A stretch of DNA of 64,000 nt from [Phialemoniopsis] sp. UDSM-2020 (lineage: Eukaryota; Ascomycota; Sordariomycetes; Thyridiales; Thyridiaceae), in the NCBI GenBank assembly GCA_018873225.1, contig JAEILZ010000004.1:3410001-3474000 (forward strand), in the 5' to 3' direction. The notes under the pieces are model-generated. The model worked only from the letters and a program-made list of their open reading frames with translations. It had not been told where the DNA came from and did not search any database. The position numbers were made by a program, and so were the translations under genes. Positions 22,011 through 33,625 of the stretch are shown piece by piece; positions within the stretch are counted from its first letter, which is position 1, and every line of letters begins with the position of its first letter.

Positions 22011-25000
22011 ATGGCTCCGGCTCCCATGGAGCTGGATGTGGTAGAAGATGTCTTCCTCCAGGACGATCCGGGCCCGACCATCGCCGAACATGCGACGAAA
22101 TGCAGCCAACTATTCAGAAAATCCATGGCCATACCGGAACTTGCGCCAGACCCAACTCTAATGGACGACCAGTTGGCGCGCTTCACACTATGGGCATCGA
22201 ACATGGACGTGTTTGGGCCGCTCAACGTCTCGCTCGACTACAGGCTCAGATACAGTCCCAATGTCGTCGAGATCATCCACCAGCTGCTGGACGTCATATG
22301 CGATGCCTTGACGTCGCGTGAGCCATTTCCACCAGTAACTGTGTAAAACGCGAACTTGAACTAATAGCGTGATATTGGAAAATAGTCAAGCCCATCAACG
22401 AACCGCCGCAAAGCCCAAGCCGAAAGAAACGACGCATAACGAGATCTGGTACCGCCGAGGTCACCATGAGAGTGGACGACGACTCGAGCGATACCGACAG
22501 TGAAGGTGATCAGGAAGAACGTAACATTTCATTGATCACCTATACCATTGGAGGGACAGTCACACGGCTCTTCCGTCTATCCAACGCTATTCGGAAGTCA
22601 GCCAAATCTTCAAGACAACATAAGATTGGAGAGTACAAGGCCGACGAGGAAGCAAATAATGCGATCGCCGAATTGCGTCTATATACCGATTGCTATATTC
22701 GTTTCCGCTTTCCTCAGGCCCCAGAGACTCTCCGATCGGCGTTAGTCGAAGCCAACGCGATGCGCCTGCGTCGCTTGTGGTACCAAAGGTCTCACCGAAG
22801 GCGCGTTGCCCTGAGTGTCCAGCGTCCGCAGGTGGCCTCAAAGAGTGTGCAGCTCCCTAAGATGCCAGAGAGTGTTCCGATTGTTCAATTTGCCCCAAGC
22901 GCGCCAGTGAGACCGATGGTCGCTGCCGAAAAGCCGAAGCCAAGTGGCCCTCCGACAGTACCCATGACGTACGCGAGTACTGCTCGACAGACTGCCGTTG
23001 GAGCTCTGTATGCCGACTCCACGGTAGAGGTACCTCGGGCCAAGTCAGTCGTTGTGAACAACAAGCTATCGTTTCCTCCCGCACCAACGACAGATGAGTG
23101 TCCATATTGTGGCGTCATCTTTGAGTTCAAGAGCACCGCAAAGTCTGCCACGTGGCAGTAAGTGAAGCATTCCCTTCCCTGGCTTTATCAGCTGATTTTG
23201 ACTAGTCCTTAGCAATCACGTCGTCAGAGATCTAGAACCATTTGTGTGCGTCTTTGCCAACTGCCCTGAGGCTAGTAGACAAGGACCTGGTTCGACGACA
23301 TTCGAAACATCACAGGCATGGATGACTCACATGCAAAACGCTCACGGCTACGCATGGGAGTGTAGAGCACCGTCTCATAATCCAATCCTATTCGAGCTCG
23401 AGACGGCATTCCAACATCACTCTCGTGAAGAACATGGCGTACCGGAAGCGCATGTGGGAACATTCAGTAGTGCGGCTCGAAGACCGGTCATCGACAAGAT
23501 CGTGGAATGCCCTTTCGGCGACGACTTTTCGCCTACTGATAAGGCCGAGTCAAGCACCATCTTCTCGACCGACGCGCTCCACCTACACGTGGCCTCCCAC
23601 CTGAAGGAAATCGCTTTGCTGGCGTTGCAAAAGCTGCCTGGCGACAATGATGCTGAGTCTGAGGACGTAGCTAGCGACCAACCACTAGATGACGGCGGGA
23701 TTGCAAACTTGCGTGGGTCCATGTACAGCGTCCTCGATGATGAAGATCTCACCTTTGACGACGAGGACATGGATTCTGGTTCCTCCCATGCGGACGACTC
23801 GAACCAGGTTCTCAATGATGAGGACAGGGACGATGCCGGAATGACAAAACTTCTCCGCGCGGCGCGGGACGGTGACTTGCCCCTGGTCCAGTCACTTATC
23901 AGTCGAGGTGCAAGTTTGCACAGCAGAGCAAAGCGAGGAGAGACAATACTACATTACGCCGCCCTCTCTGCAGATATCGACACGATGAAGTTTCTTTTGG
24001 AATCTGGCGCTATGAAGGAAGTCAACTCGGTCGATGTCAATAGCCAAACTCCCTTGCATTACGCTGCCAGAACGAACTTCGTCAAAGGCATAGAGAAGCT
24101 AGTTGAATCCATGGCAAACCTAGACGCCAAAGATAACTATGGATTTTCCCCATATCTTTGGGCCGTCATCACCGGGAAGTCTGGCTCAACTGAACATTTA
24201 TTAGATCATGGCTCTGTTGCCAATCCAAATGATGCCCGTGGAAGATCTGCGCTGCATTGGGCAGCCAGCTTGAGAGACCCAGCCATGTGCGGTTTTCTGC
24301 TTTACCACGGGGCGGACATCATGGGCACGATTGAGAGCACAGGACTAGCACCATTGGGGGAGGCGGCAGCACATGGTAATTGGAATACGGTCGATTATTT
24401 GCGCAGCAACTATGCAAACGTCAATCACCGTGATCGAGCTGGCTGGTCCGCTATCCATTGGGCCGCCGAGGAAGGCCACACTGATGTTGTGGACTTGCTG
24501 CTAGAGCACAAGGCGGGTCCAAACACGATCAGTTCATATGGCACTTCGCCGCTGCATTGTGCTGCAAATGGCGGACAAGAAGACATCGTGAAATTGCTTC
24601 TGGCGCATGGGGCCGATGCTCACAAGGTAACGTGCCACGGTTGGACGGCATTGCACCATGCCGCATTCATGGGGCACTCTCAGATCGTTCAGATGCTGTT
24701 GGATGACGAACTTGTGCCCGACTTCCCTTGCCAGGATAATCACGGCTGGACACCACTTCATTTAGCCGTCCATGGGAGGCATCTGGAAACCATCCGAGTG
24801 CTGCTCAGCAAATTTGCTACATACAACTTGCTTTACCAGGGCGACGAGAACGGTTTCACGCCGGAGGAGTGGCTTGGTATTGATTACGATAGCCCTCGGT
24901 TCACAAGGATTAGCGATCTGGCTTTCAGCAAGTCACGTTGCTGTAGAGCTGTTACAGAACTACGGCAAGCGGTCCGCGACGGCAACGCCATGGTGGCCGA

Positions 25001-25631
25001 CCTTTTGCTAGAGCAAGGAGCAGACATCAACCAAACAAATGCCGGGAGTAGAACTGCCCTCTACTATGCTGCGAAAACGGCCAACATCCCAATGCTTGAC
25101 ATGCTCTTGAAACGTGGTGCGGACCCCACCATCCTTCCCGCAGGGCGCAGAACATGGGAAGAATGCATTTCTGATCAGACAGTCCTACAACGGCTTCAAA
25201 AATCCGGATATGTCAAGCCCATTCCCAGTAAAGAAAAAGAGCATGATATCAGGTTGTCTCTCTCCCCTTGGCGGAGAGAGACCGACCTGCCACATCCGAG
25301 TGCGCAGCGGCCAGGTTCAGACCTGAGCGGAAGAGATGTCGAAAGAGCAAAAGAACGTGGAAAACCCCGGGAAAGAGACGACCTTTCGGTTTTCTTGAGG
25401 GAGGACCAAGCAACAGGGGGAGACCCTTTTTCAAGTCCAGAAGACGTTAAAGGTGCGATTGCAGGTGTGAAGGGGCTGATCAAGCGCGATACAAGGCAAG
25501 TTGAGATCGGGAGAGATGGAAACACAGGGGGAAGACCTGGAGAGAGGTCTCATGTGAGTATGGAGGATCGTCGTGTGGAGGAGCCCCGTTCCCGTGTATC
25601 CAGAATTTGGAAACGGCTGCGGGGGCAGTAA
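22011..25631 (+). CDS. C2H2-like zinc-finger and ankyrin-repeat protein
   Basis: Three exons (22011-22317, 22386-23157, 23213-25631) with introns of 68 and 55 bp give 1165 aa. A helical N-terminal region is followed by a basic stretch, zinc-finger-like segments (CPYC near 340; CVFANC...HMQNAH near 370-400; later His-rich pairs) and an acidic linker. Roughly a dozen ankyrin repeats run from about 565 to 1005 (for example GWSAIHWAAEEGHTDVVDLL), and a charged Arg/Glu/Asp-rich tail closes the protein. This is a common fungal architecture; some members resemble NLRs that lack the NTPase. It sits between the candidate gasdermin-like gene and the NLR gene, convergent to the latter. Function unknown; a scaffold or sensor role is inference. 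Confidence 0.9.
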
Positions 25632-25986
25632 ATGAATCCACGCACACTGATCAACCGCAAGCTGGTCGGATTTCTATGAGCTCATCGTTTAGCTATGCTG
25701 CTGCACCGGTCTCAAGATGGTGTGAGACGTGAAAGCTTAATCTTAGTCAGGGAGCATTGTATCCTGCGCACTACTTTCACGCTTTTACTTTTATCAAAGA
25801 CCTTCTACCAATTAAAGCCAAGATTCTCAAGGCGAACAAAAGTGTATGCTTACAACCAGAATGACAACATGTATTCATCCATCCGTAAGACAGCGCTAGC
25901 CTAAACGCTGCTAAAGTAACCTCTCAGGGTGTAGCTCTCGGCCATACTAAGGACTGAGAAACCATACTAAGGACTGAGAAACCATA
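25632..25986. other. Convergent 3' region
   Basis: About 355 bp between two convergent stops. It contains two and a half units of the 20-bp tandem repeat at its right edge. No gene recognised. Confidence 0.4.
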
Positions 25987-26000
25987 CTAAGGACTGAGAA
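25941..26000 (+). repeat. 20-bp tandem repeat spanning the NLR stop codon
   Basis: Three exact copies of CATACTAAGGACTGAGAA spaced 20 bp apart (starts 25943, 25963, 25983). The rightmost copy encodes the last residues and stop (Phe-Leu-Ser-Pro-stop) of the minus-strand NLR gene; the other two lie just beyond the stop. Confidence 0.95.
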
Positions 26001-29000
26001 ATTGATCAAGGGCTCCATCTGACCCTGCAAGAGGGTCGAGATGTTGTTTCACCGTCGGTCGTAGCGTGTCAGGAAGTGCCAAGCCATATTGCTTTCCAAT
26101 AATCAGGCATTCCACCAGAGCTTTATAAGCACGCTTTAGAACGGGACCCAGTTGCAGCTGGGATATCAAGGCGCTCATTGTTTCTGGGAATGCCTCGGCA
26201 ACCAACCATCTGTGGGTGTTAGGGGTGTCCTGACAGAGCATGAGGCACGCTGCTGTGGGCATGTTGAGAAAACGGTCCTGTCCCTTCTCCTTTGATCGTT
26301 GAGCAAACTGGAGGATAGCAGTAAGAAAAAGCAACAGTCTGCTACGGTCTTGGCCCCCGCTGATGGCGCGAAGCTCATCGGCACACGCTCGGTTCGCATC
26401 GCTGAACAGCTGTTCCTCATAACTTCCGCCAATGTAACCTTCGTAGTATTCCGCGATGATAGTTGAAAAGTATTCGATGGGCCGCGGGTCCTTGGTCTCA
26501 ATGATGGCGAAGTGCGTGCTGAAGAGGACCACCGTTCTGGCGACATTCTCCGCCCTTCTAGCACCTCGAATGCATCCATCGAAGTCAATGAGGAACTCGC
26601 GAACTCCGTAGTGCAGTGACTCCGCCGCTTCTCTGTGGTAAGCGAGGGAAGCAAACTGTGCGAACGTCCGAGCTGCGATGTCGACCCCTTCTCTCCATTT
26701 CCGCAGAGCCGCCGCGAGAATGACGCTCGAGCCTACAAGGACACCAATCACCAACAAGGCTTCCAGATCCGCAGTAGAGACCACATGAAATATTTGGACT
26801 GAGAGACCTGTCATGATGGCCAGGTTCTTGGGGTCCTCGGCATCGACCAGCTGAGTTCCAAACTCGATATAGGCTTGTGCCCATTTGCGCAATCGCTCCG
26901 TCTTGTTCTTCTTGACGAGGTCTTGCAGCACGTGCATCACCTCCCATCGGCCGATCGACGAGTGCTTCAGGTATAATCTCACCAACTTATAAATAGGCGG
27001 GAAATGGAAGGAAAGAGTCAAGGTTTTGATTGTGAGGCCAACCAGTTTCGATGACTCTTCGTATCGTGCGGCAAAGAGTTGTTCTTGAAGCCCCAGGAGC
27101 TCTTTGGCTCTCTCCTCCACCGGCTTTGTGCGTCCTTTCAGGGACGCAACCCCCTGAGGAGTAGGTAATTCGTCGACACGTGCTCCATGTCTTAGAAGTA
27201 GCTCGATAATCTCCTTGGAATTCGCTTGAATAGCCCGAATCAGTGGTGTATCGCCGTAGCTGGCTTTTCCTTCGATCAGAGCAGACCGGTCTAATAGTAG
27301 GGACACGACCTCCTTGTGTTCTCCAGTGACAGCAATGTGCAGTGCAGTCAGCTTGCTCCGATCCTTGGAATTGACTTGCGCACCGTGGTCAAGCAACAAT
27401 TCCACCACATCTTTGTGGCCACGAGTGGCTGCCCAGAAAAGCGGTGCTCGTCCGTAGTTATCCTTCTTCGACATGAGACGCCGGAGTGATTTGGGATTTG
27501 AAGCATGTTGGTCGAGTAGCAATTTGGTCCAGGCAACATTACCAAAGTACGCAGCTAGGTGAAGGAGCGTGAACGAGGGCGGTGCCCCGCCGTATTGCTC
27601 CTGATCCCAATAAAACTTCCACCAATCTTCTCTAACTTGGGAGTCCAGCATGAAGAACGGACGAGAGAATTCGTTTGGGTCATCCATCAATTTGGATGCA
27701 TGTCGGAGATGCTCTGGCCAATACAGGCCTGCGTAAGCCAAGAGACTGTTGTCGGAACTTGCGTCGATAATGCTGCCAGTAAAATTATAACTCTCTTCGA
27801 TAAGTGTTAGGCATGCCCGCAGTAGTGTCAGGTGGGTAGTGTTGTCCATATGGAACATGTTGATCCCCTCGATGTTGACCTGGTCGCTCTGGAAAAACTC
27901 CTTCGCCGACTCGTGAACCAAGTTCACAACATCCCCATCAATCTTCACCATGAGCCCGCATGATCTCAGACGCTCTTTCATCACTTCCGTTGGGGGTAGA
28001 TCGCAGGACTCCTTGATCTCCGCAGCCACCGACAGCTCACTCACGGTGAGTGGTCGGGCAGCCAGAACGACCCACCGAAGGATTGGGACCAGCTTCTCTT
28101 TTTCTTCCACTTGTTTGAGCAGCCTTTGATAGATTCCACCTAGGCCTTTCGGAACGCGGCGGAGGATTTCCTTGATCTTTTGCCAGCTCCTGCCTCTAAG
28201 CTCATCCGCGACAAACCCCACCCATAAAAACGTACCTTCAGCACCAGCCATTAAGGCCTGCCGAATTTCGAACAGCATGTCTTCTGACAGATCTTCTTGG
28301 GATGCTAGCTCGTCAACTTTGGCATGAATGTACTTCTCGACATCTTTGCCAACCTCCACATCCGACTCATCAAGTTTGATCCGGCGGTATTGTCCGAGTT
28401 TGGTCTCCAAAAGTGCTGGGTCAGGGCGGGAGAGAAGAATCAGTTTCAACTTTGGTTTCGTTACGCCCTCAGACTGTGACAGATAGTTGCTCATGGCGTC
28501 TAGAAGTTGCTTGAGGGTCTCCTTCTCGCATTCATCCAGACCGTCCAAGACGCACACAACTTGGGTGGTCCCGCTCTGCTGGAGCAGAATCAAGAAAAGT
28601 CTCCACAAGGAGACAAAGCTGGAAATGGTATATTTGGTCGTCTCAGACCCATCAAAGTGTCTCTTAATGTGTGGTGCAAGATGGGGATGCAAATCGAGCC
28701 ATTGGTGAATTATGCCTCTCATGATGGTCACAGCCGTGTTGCGGTTTCTATCACGGTTACTACAGAAGTAGTAGAGGAGCACGTCGGTGGACTGAATGAC
28801 GGGCTGCAGCATCTCGGTGATATAGATAGCCAGCATGGTTTTGCCCTTTCCAGGGCCTCCAGATATCCAGAGCAGCGGCGAGTTTGTGTCTACCAGCCAC
28901 TCTTGGTAGCTGGGATGTCGTTCAATCCATTCGCAGGTACCGTGAGCTCTCCGCCCTTTCAACGCAATCAAAGAGCTTCGATCAACCTCAGGTCGGGTAA

Positions 29001-30033
29001 GTAGCAGGGCGTCGAGAACGGTTGCGGCCACCGCGTAGGTATCCGCTGCAAAAGCAACTGGCTTTTGTGTGGCATGGATCAGCAACAGAAGTCCTTTGGC
29101 ATATGCAGCGGCAGCGGCAGCAGCATAACCTCGCCAGATGTCGGTTCTGTGCGAGTCGGCATAGTCACAGATTCCACGTATAATCAGGACATGCGCAGTA
29201 TCCCATAAGCCTGCGGCTTCTGTCTCAAAAGAGAGGATGCCGTGTTCTCGAGCCAGTCTATCCCGAGCCGTGCCATGGCGTACCAGCTGGCTACCACACG
29301 CAATCAAGCCGTAGTGAACTTTGGGACCTCGGCTCTCTTGCGGTGGTGGCCTGGCGCAAATCCTTCCCGGATCACACTGAATGCAGCTATTCTTTGCGGA
29401 CTCGGGTGTGGCGTGGTCATAAGTTGAATCGAAGACAATGTCCTCGTCCGGACTTGGTCGAGTAAAAGTGGCAGGGTCCTCGCGAATGATTTCGGATACG
29501 TAACGGGTTATTTGGCTCTCCCCCAGTATATCATTTGTCTCGGCCTTTCCAACAGCTGTAAGAAGCAGAGTAGATGGCTTGGCCGGTGCACTAATAGACT
29601 GAATTTCCAAGCTTCCCTTCTCCGAAGAGTATTGGACGAGACCTGGATGCGTCGCTGTCGGTTTGCTCACAACAATATCGCCGAGCCTGATGTCCTCCTT
29701 CGTGTTCGGTACTCCTCCTCCGACCCCAACTATTAGTATAAACCGTATCGACTTGAAGCTCGCGCGCATCTGCTGACTGACACCTGCGACTGAAGTGACG
29801 CCATACGTGCCAAAGGGCGGAGATGCGATCACGATGTTATGTCCGTTGAGGCTTCCCAAAATGTATTTATTGGTATCGTCCACGTTTCGATCCGCAGGAA
29901 GACTGGTGTTCTTGTGATCAAGTACTGCCTCGGCTGCCGCCACCTCGAACGGGAGTGCGCACACCCATCCGACCGTGTAGTCGTCTTTGGATGCCATATC
30001 CGAGCGGTGCATCCATGCACCACGATACGCCAA
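25987..30033 (-). CDS. NLR-like protein: PNP - NACHT - ankyrin
   Basis: One uninterrupted 1348-aa frame. Residues about 18-330 form a purine-nucleoside-phosphorylase/UDP-phosphorylase-like domain (VGVGGGVPN, RLGDIVVS, ETEAAGL, IRGICDYADSH). Then a NACHT NTPase with Walker A GGPGKGKT at 392-399, Walker B VCVLDGLDE at 493-501 and LLSRPDP near 534-540. A helical linker with LTVSELSVA follows, then ankyrin repeats about 820-955, and an unassigned helical C-terminus of about 390 aa. This is a typical fungal NLR architecture: the ankyrins sense, NACHT oligomerises, and PNP is the effector. The Met at residue 13 (29997) may be the true start because it directly precedes the PNP core. Lack of introns is notable beside multi-exon neighbours. 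Confidence 0.95.
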   Translation of the reverse strand: MAYRGAWMHRSDMASKDDYTVGWVCALPFEVAAAEAVLDHKNTSLPADRNVDDTNKYILGSLNGHNIVIASPPFGTYGVTSVAGVSQQMRASFKSIRFILIVGVGGGVPNTKEDIRLGDIVVSKPTATHPGLVQYSSEKGSLEIQSISAPAKPSTLLLTAVGKAETNDILGESQITRYVSEIIREDPATFTRPSPDEDIVFDSTYDHATPESAKNSCIQCDPGRICARPPPQESRGPKVHYGLIACGSQLVRHGTARDRLAREHGILSFETEAAGLWDTAHVLIIRGICDYADSHRTDIWRGYAAAAAAAYAKGLLLLIHATQKPVAFAADTYAVAATVLDALLLTRPEVDRSSLIALKGRRAHGTCEWIERHPSYQEWLVDTNSPLLWISGGPGKGKTMLAIYITEMLQPVIQSTDVLLYYFCSNRDRNRNTAVTIMRGIIHQWLDLHPHLAPHIKRHFDGSETTKYTISSFVSLWRLFLILLQQSGTTQVVCVLDGLDECEKETLKQLLDAMSNYLSQSEGVTKPKLKLILLSRPDPALLETKLGQYRRIKLDESDVEVGKDVEKYIHAKVDELASQEDLSEDMLFEIRQALMAGAEGTFLWVGFVADELRGRSWQKIKEILRRVPKGLGGIYQRLLKQVEEKEKLVPILRWVVLAARPLTVSELSVAAEIKESCDLPPTEVMKERLRSCGLMVKIDGDVVNLVHESAKEFFQSDQVNIEGINMFHMDNTTHLTLLRACLTLIEESYNFTGSIIDASSDNSLLAYAGLYWPEHLRHASKLMDDPNEFSRPFFMLDSQVREDWWKFYWDQEQYGGAPPSFTLLHLAAYFGNVAWTKLLLDQHASNPKSLRRLMSKKDNYGRAPLFWAATRGHKDVVELLLDHGAQVNSKDRSKLTALHIAVTGEHKEVVSLLLDRSALIEGKASYGDTPLIRAIQANSKEIIELLLRHGARVDELPTPQGVASLKGRTKPVEERAKELLGLQEQLFAARYEESSKLVGLTIKTLTLSFHFPPIYKLVRLYLKHSSIGRWEVMHVLQDLVKKNKTERLRKWAQAYIEFGTQLVDAEDPKNLAIMTGLSVQIFHVVSTADLEALLVIGVLVGSSVILAAALRKWREGVDIAARTFAQFASLAYHREAAESLHYGVREFLIDFDGCIRGARRAENVARTVVLFSTHFAIIETKDPRPIEYFSTIIAEYYEGYIGGSYEEQLFSDANRACADELRAISGGQDRSRLLLFLTAILQFAQRSKEKGQDRFLNMPTAACLMLCQDTPNTHRWLVAEAFPETMSALISQLQLGPVLKRAYKALVECLIIGKQYGLALPDTLRPTVKQHLDPLAGSDGALDQFLSP

Positions 30034-31907
30034 CTGTTGGCCAGTGGCTATATCCTAGCGGCTTGTGCAGACATATGGTGTTGATATCGACAAACTTGGT
30101 GAAGCAAGGAGCAAGAACGTCAACAGAGGAATCATGTTTGATTAAGGTAAGGCCACTGTAGGACAGGAGAGGGGGAGGGGTTGCCCATGGGGAAACCTTG
30201 CCTGTTTCTTCATGCTACGTGAAGTCAACCCCTTGGAGTGCGGTTGGCGCTTAATTGCGACCGTCTATTGGTCTGTTTGATCTGCTCGCTTTGCCGTATA
30301 TCCGAAAATCCAACCCTGAAACATGATCTGAGCTGTCAATCATCGTCCTTGAACAGATGCTGAGCAAAAAATGGCAGACTCATGTCAGAGCAAGACGCTT
30401 TCTCTGAGCTCTACCACGAAAGAAGCGCATCGTCGTTTATCTATTTCGATCTCTGGATGCATGATCTGTGGTAGATCTCAAGAGGACCGGCCCGCGCGGC
30501 GCCACATGCACAAACATGATCCATGTGTTTGGCCCCCTGGCAGGACCAGCGCATCCAGCCAACCAGACGCCAAATCACCTGCGCTGAAACACGTAGGCGC
30601 CCACGAAAAGAGTCAACATGGAAGCGCCAGTCCTTTGTCTAACCCCAATATTTTACGGCACGTCGTGGACATCTTTACGTCTTTACACAATGAGCATAAT
30701 CTAAGGCAGCATTCATGGATAGGTGTCGGGGCAAAAGTTACCATCGAATCTAGCTCTTCGTACTTGTGGACGAAATGCAGCCCCATAACACTGAGCAATC
30801 AATCCCTAATATCAGTCAGTCTCAAGCTTCAACAAAGCGCGCGCGCAAATTATGTCACTAGAAAAAGATAGCTCAACACGTGATAAACATTGTAGCCAAT
30901 TGATCTTCCTGCTGATCCCGTTCAGCTCTTCTGCTTCGTCGACTTGGCAAGCAGCCCCTGAGGTGTTCGGAGCCGTTGCAGCATCGGAGCCGGCCGACAG
31001 GGCGAGCCATTTTGGCCCCCAAATCAGATCGGCGGTGGGGCGTCCTGCAGCGCCGTTCTCCCCGAAGGATCTCGGTGGATCGGTGCTAAAGGGGCAGCTC
31101 TTACATCGCTCCACAAGGCGGCGCAACCTAACCGTAATGAACCACAAGTTGATGCTCTCATGATGGAGAAGCATAATTATGCTTACTTGTATGTACAACA
31201 TAGCTGATCTTGCCACTTGTAGGCACTGAGCCTAACGAGGCGTGCGCTGATCCATTTACTCGGTACGTTTCTTGGGTTTTGGATCCTTGGTTGACATACT
31301 AAACCGGCGAATAAACCCAAGAACAGACATTGGAGAGTTGTAGACCAGCGGTGATTAAACCCAAAACGGCAATGGATCTGAACTAACGCAGAGGCCTTAA
31401 GTTGGTCGATCCGAACATAGTCTCAGCAAATCATTCAGCTCAATGCAACTCTTTCGTGCTCCACGTGCAGATTTCTGTGTTTCGGACTGATGCCGGCCTG
31501 AGATCGTCGAAGTCCTCAAGGATCGATCATCTACTTAAGTCCTTGAAAGCTTGGAATGGAGCAATATATTCAGCTGAACACTGGGCTGAAGGGATTGTTT
31601 GTGGGGAGGCTGAGGTTTATTAGCTCTTACGGATGGATATCTTCATGGTCCACCAAGGAAGCGCATCGCCAGAATGCCCCTCGTAAACCTTCGAATCACC
31701 TCCAGAATCGGTGATGTCACGGTCCAAAACACTCAGGTCACCTCTGGCACTCGTCATACCTTCTTCAAGAGGCGGAAATGGACCCGAGTAGGTATATATC
31801 AAGAGCTTGGTCGGGCATCCAACATGGAGTCTTCGAACCCTCATCAACACGTCGAAAGATTGAACACTTCAAAACACCCTTAGTTGCTAATTTCACCCTT
31901 TATCAAC
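30034..31907. other. Large intergenic region, no gene supported
   Basis: About 1.9 kb. Frames at 30371-30871 (plus) and 30812-31216 (minus) lack domains and family-like composition. Pyrimidine-rich DNA and GAGTAGGTATATATC near 31784-31800 suggest a promoter for the gene at 31908. Confidence 0.5.
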
Positions 31908-32320
31908 ATGTACTTCAACCTCAGACAGTTTGCCGCCTTGGCAGCTCTGATCTCCCAGGCCGCTGCTTAGGACGTCCAAGTCTACACGACCGACGACTGC
32001 AGCAACGGTCCGACCGGCATCTTTGGCGATACCGCAGGGAACAGCCTCCGATGCTACACCATGTCGCCGTTCAGCGTCGATCTCAAGGGCATCATGCTGG
32101 ACTACGACGATGAGCAGCACCACACGATCGATCTTTACGAGGACGACAACTGCAAGTGCAAGGTCGAGCACGCCCTGACGTGCCCTGGCCGCAAGTCCTG
32201 CACACTGGGCAGTGCACCAAGTACACCTTCGGCAAGAACATCAAGAGCTTTAGCATCTGGCTCGACGGTACCAGTGGAAGCAAGAGGGAAGAAAAGTCGG
32301 CTCAGCCTTTCGAGGCGTAG
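31908..32320 (+). pseudogene. Disabled small secreted cysteine-rich protein
   Basis: ATG at 31908 opens an ideal signal peptide (Ala/Leu core ending Gln-Ala-Ala-Ala) after a CT-rich leader. Codon 21, exactly at the expected cleavage point, is TAG (31968), one C-to-T step from CAG and in CpA context. The frame behind it continues as a mature Cys-rich domain (TTDDCSNG, LRCYTMSP, DDNCKCKVEH, LTCPGRKSC). Near 32206-32212 the natural frame shifts by one base: the continuation with QCTKYTFGKNIKSF is found one frame over and ends at TAG 32318-32320. Two independent lesions in an otherwise well-kept frame of about 136 codons argue for a recent pseudogene. Family unknown; effector-like by size and cysteines. 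Confidence 0.75.
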
Positions 32321-33625
32321 TGGAAGAAGCCAGTACGTATTCGACAAGGAGTACGCCTTGCGAATAGGTTTCCGGCGAGGGTTTGCAGTACTGAGTTCCT
32401 GGGAAGGAAGCAGTCATGTGTCATATATCCTGTATCTTCGACCTTTCATCGCTTGTTACGAACCATACCTTGGGAACCTGAATCCATAGATCTGGGCTAG
32501 GTTAAATCTCAAGGGTCCTCAAACCATTCTGTTATGCAGACTTGAACTCGGAGTGATGTCTACGGAACCACATACGCCTTATATGACAGAATAGTGACAA
32601 GTAATTACAAGTCCCGATAGCCAAGCGGCCAAGCCGTAACATTACTAAGGTGCAAAAGAAAGACCACCAAAGACCGAAAAGGAAGTGAAGGCACCGGGGG
32701 ATTGAAAGTGAGAGAGAACAGAGGGCAAAGCAAGGATCGACACGACAATGTGGGACGGGGAACAAGAAGAGAAGCAAATCACCTTAGTAATGTGCTATAA
32801 GGCGGGTTGGGAGGACTGACCATCCTCCCCCGACAGAGATGTACGGCTTCGGCCGGAACTCTTTTGCCACTCGGCTTCATTTTCTTTCTTTTTTTGCATT
32901 CACCTAAAGTCAACAACACCCTTACAGCTGAAGCCATGAGTTCGATTCTAGAAAGAGTTCCTTTTTTGGTGCTATGTTTGCAGTTTCTTGTTTGGATCTG
33001 AGGATACGCTCACAGCCTTCTTAATCTTGTATGTAACCAGTCACAGCCCGGACCCTGAGTAACGCGGTCGGGCCCGAGATGATGAGGCTCAAAATTGTGA
33101 AACGTCATGCATAGCATAACCTTAAACTTTGCATCACGATTGTCACGAATTGTCTGACCTCGGGGCGGTAGAGGCTTGCCGAGTCAGCACTAGGCAGGGC
33201 TTTGCGCGGTAGATCCCTGACAGAATAAGCGCTGTCAACCAAAACGGTCAAGCTTCTGCAGCTCCCTTTCCTCTTTCTGACGATAGTTCATTTCCCGTTA
33301 TTTCCAAGACTTTTTTAACCTTCTTACATCAGATCCTGGTTTTGCACGGACAGGGATTTGGGGGCCACGGAAGGATTCTGACGTGGTGGTCGCCAAGCTT
33401 TTGCATTCACACGCCATGTCCAAACCAAGATGCCAGCCAATTTGGGGGTCGCAGCCGACCGTCCGTCCGACCACGGTTTCAAATCATGATTTCTCCCCCT
33501 TAACCTTCTTCGTCGACATTGGCAGACTCGCCAAAGTACGATCATCGAGAGCGCCATCTTCATGAAGCCATCGAACCTCTCGTGAATATCAGGACTGCTG
33601 CTTCAACCCAGCTTCCTTCTTGGAG
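32321..33625. other. Intergenic region, no gene recognised
   Basis: About 1.3 kb. Frames such as 32532-32777 (minus) and 32807-33001 (plus) are low-complexity and unsupported. The last 300 bp are CT-rich with many TTTC/CTTTC tracts, as in a fungal promoter and leader. Confidence 0.45.

Noticed and set aside
30371..30871. 166-codon frame upstream of the NLR gene
   Set aside because: Begins with ATG but shows no domain, unusual composition and no splice logic; treated as chance.
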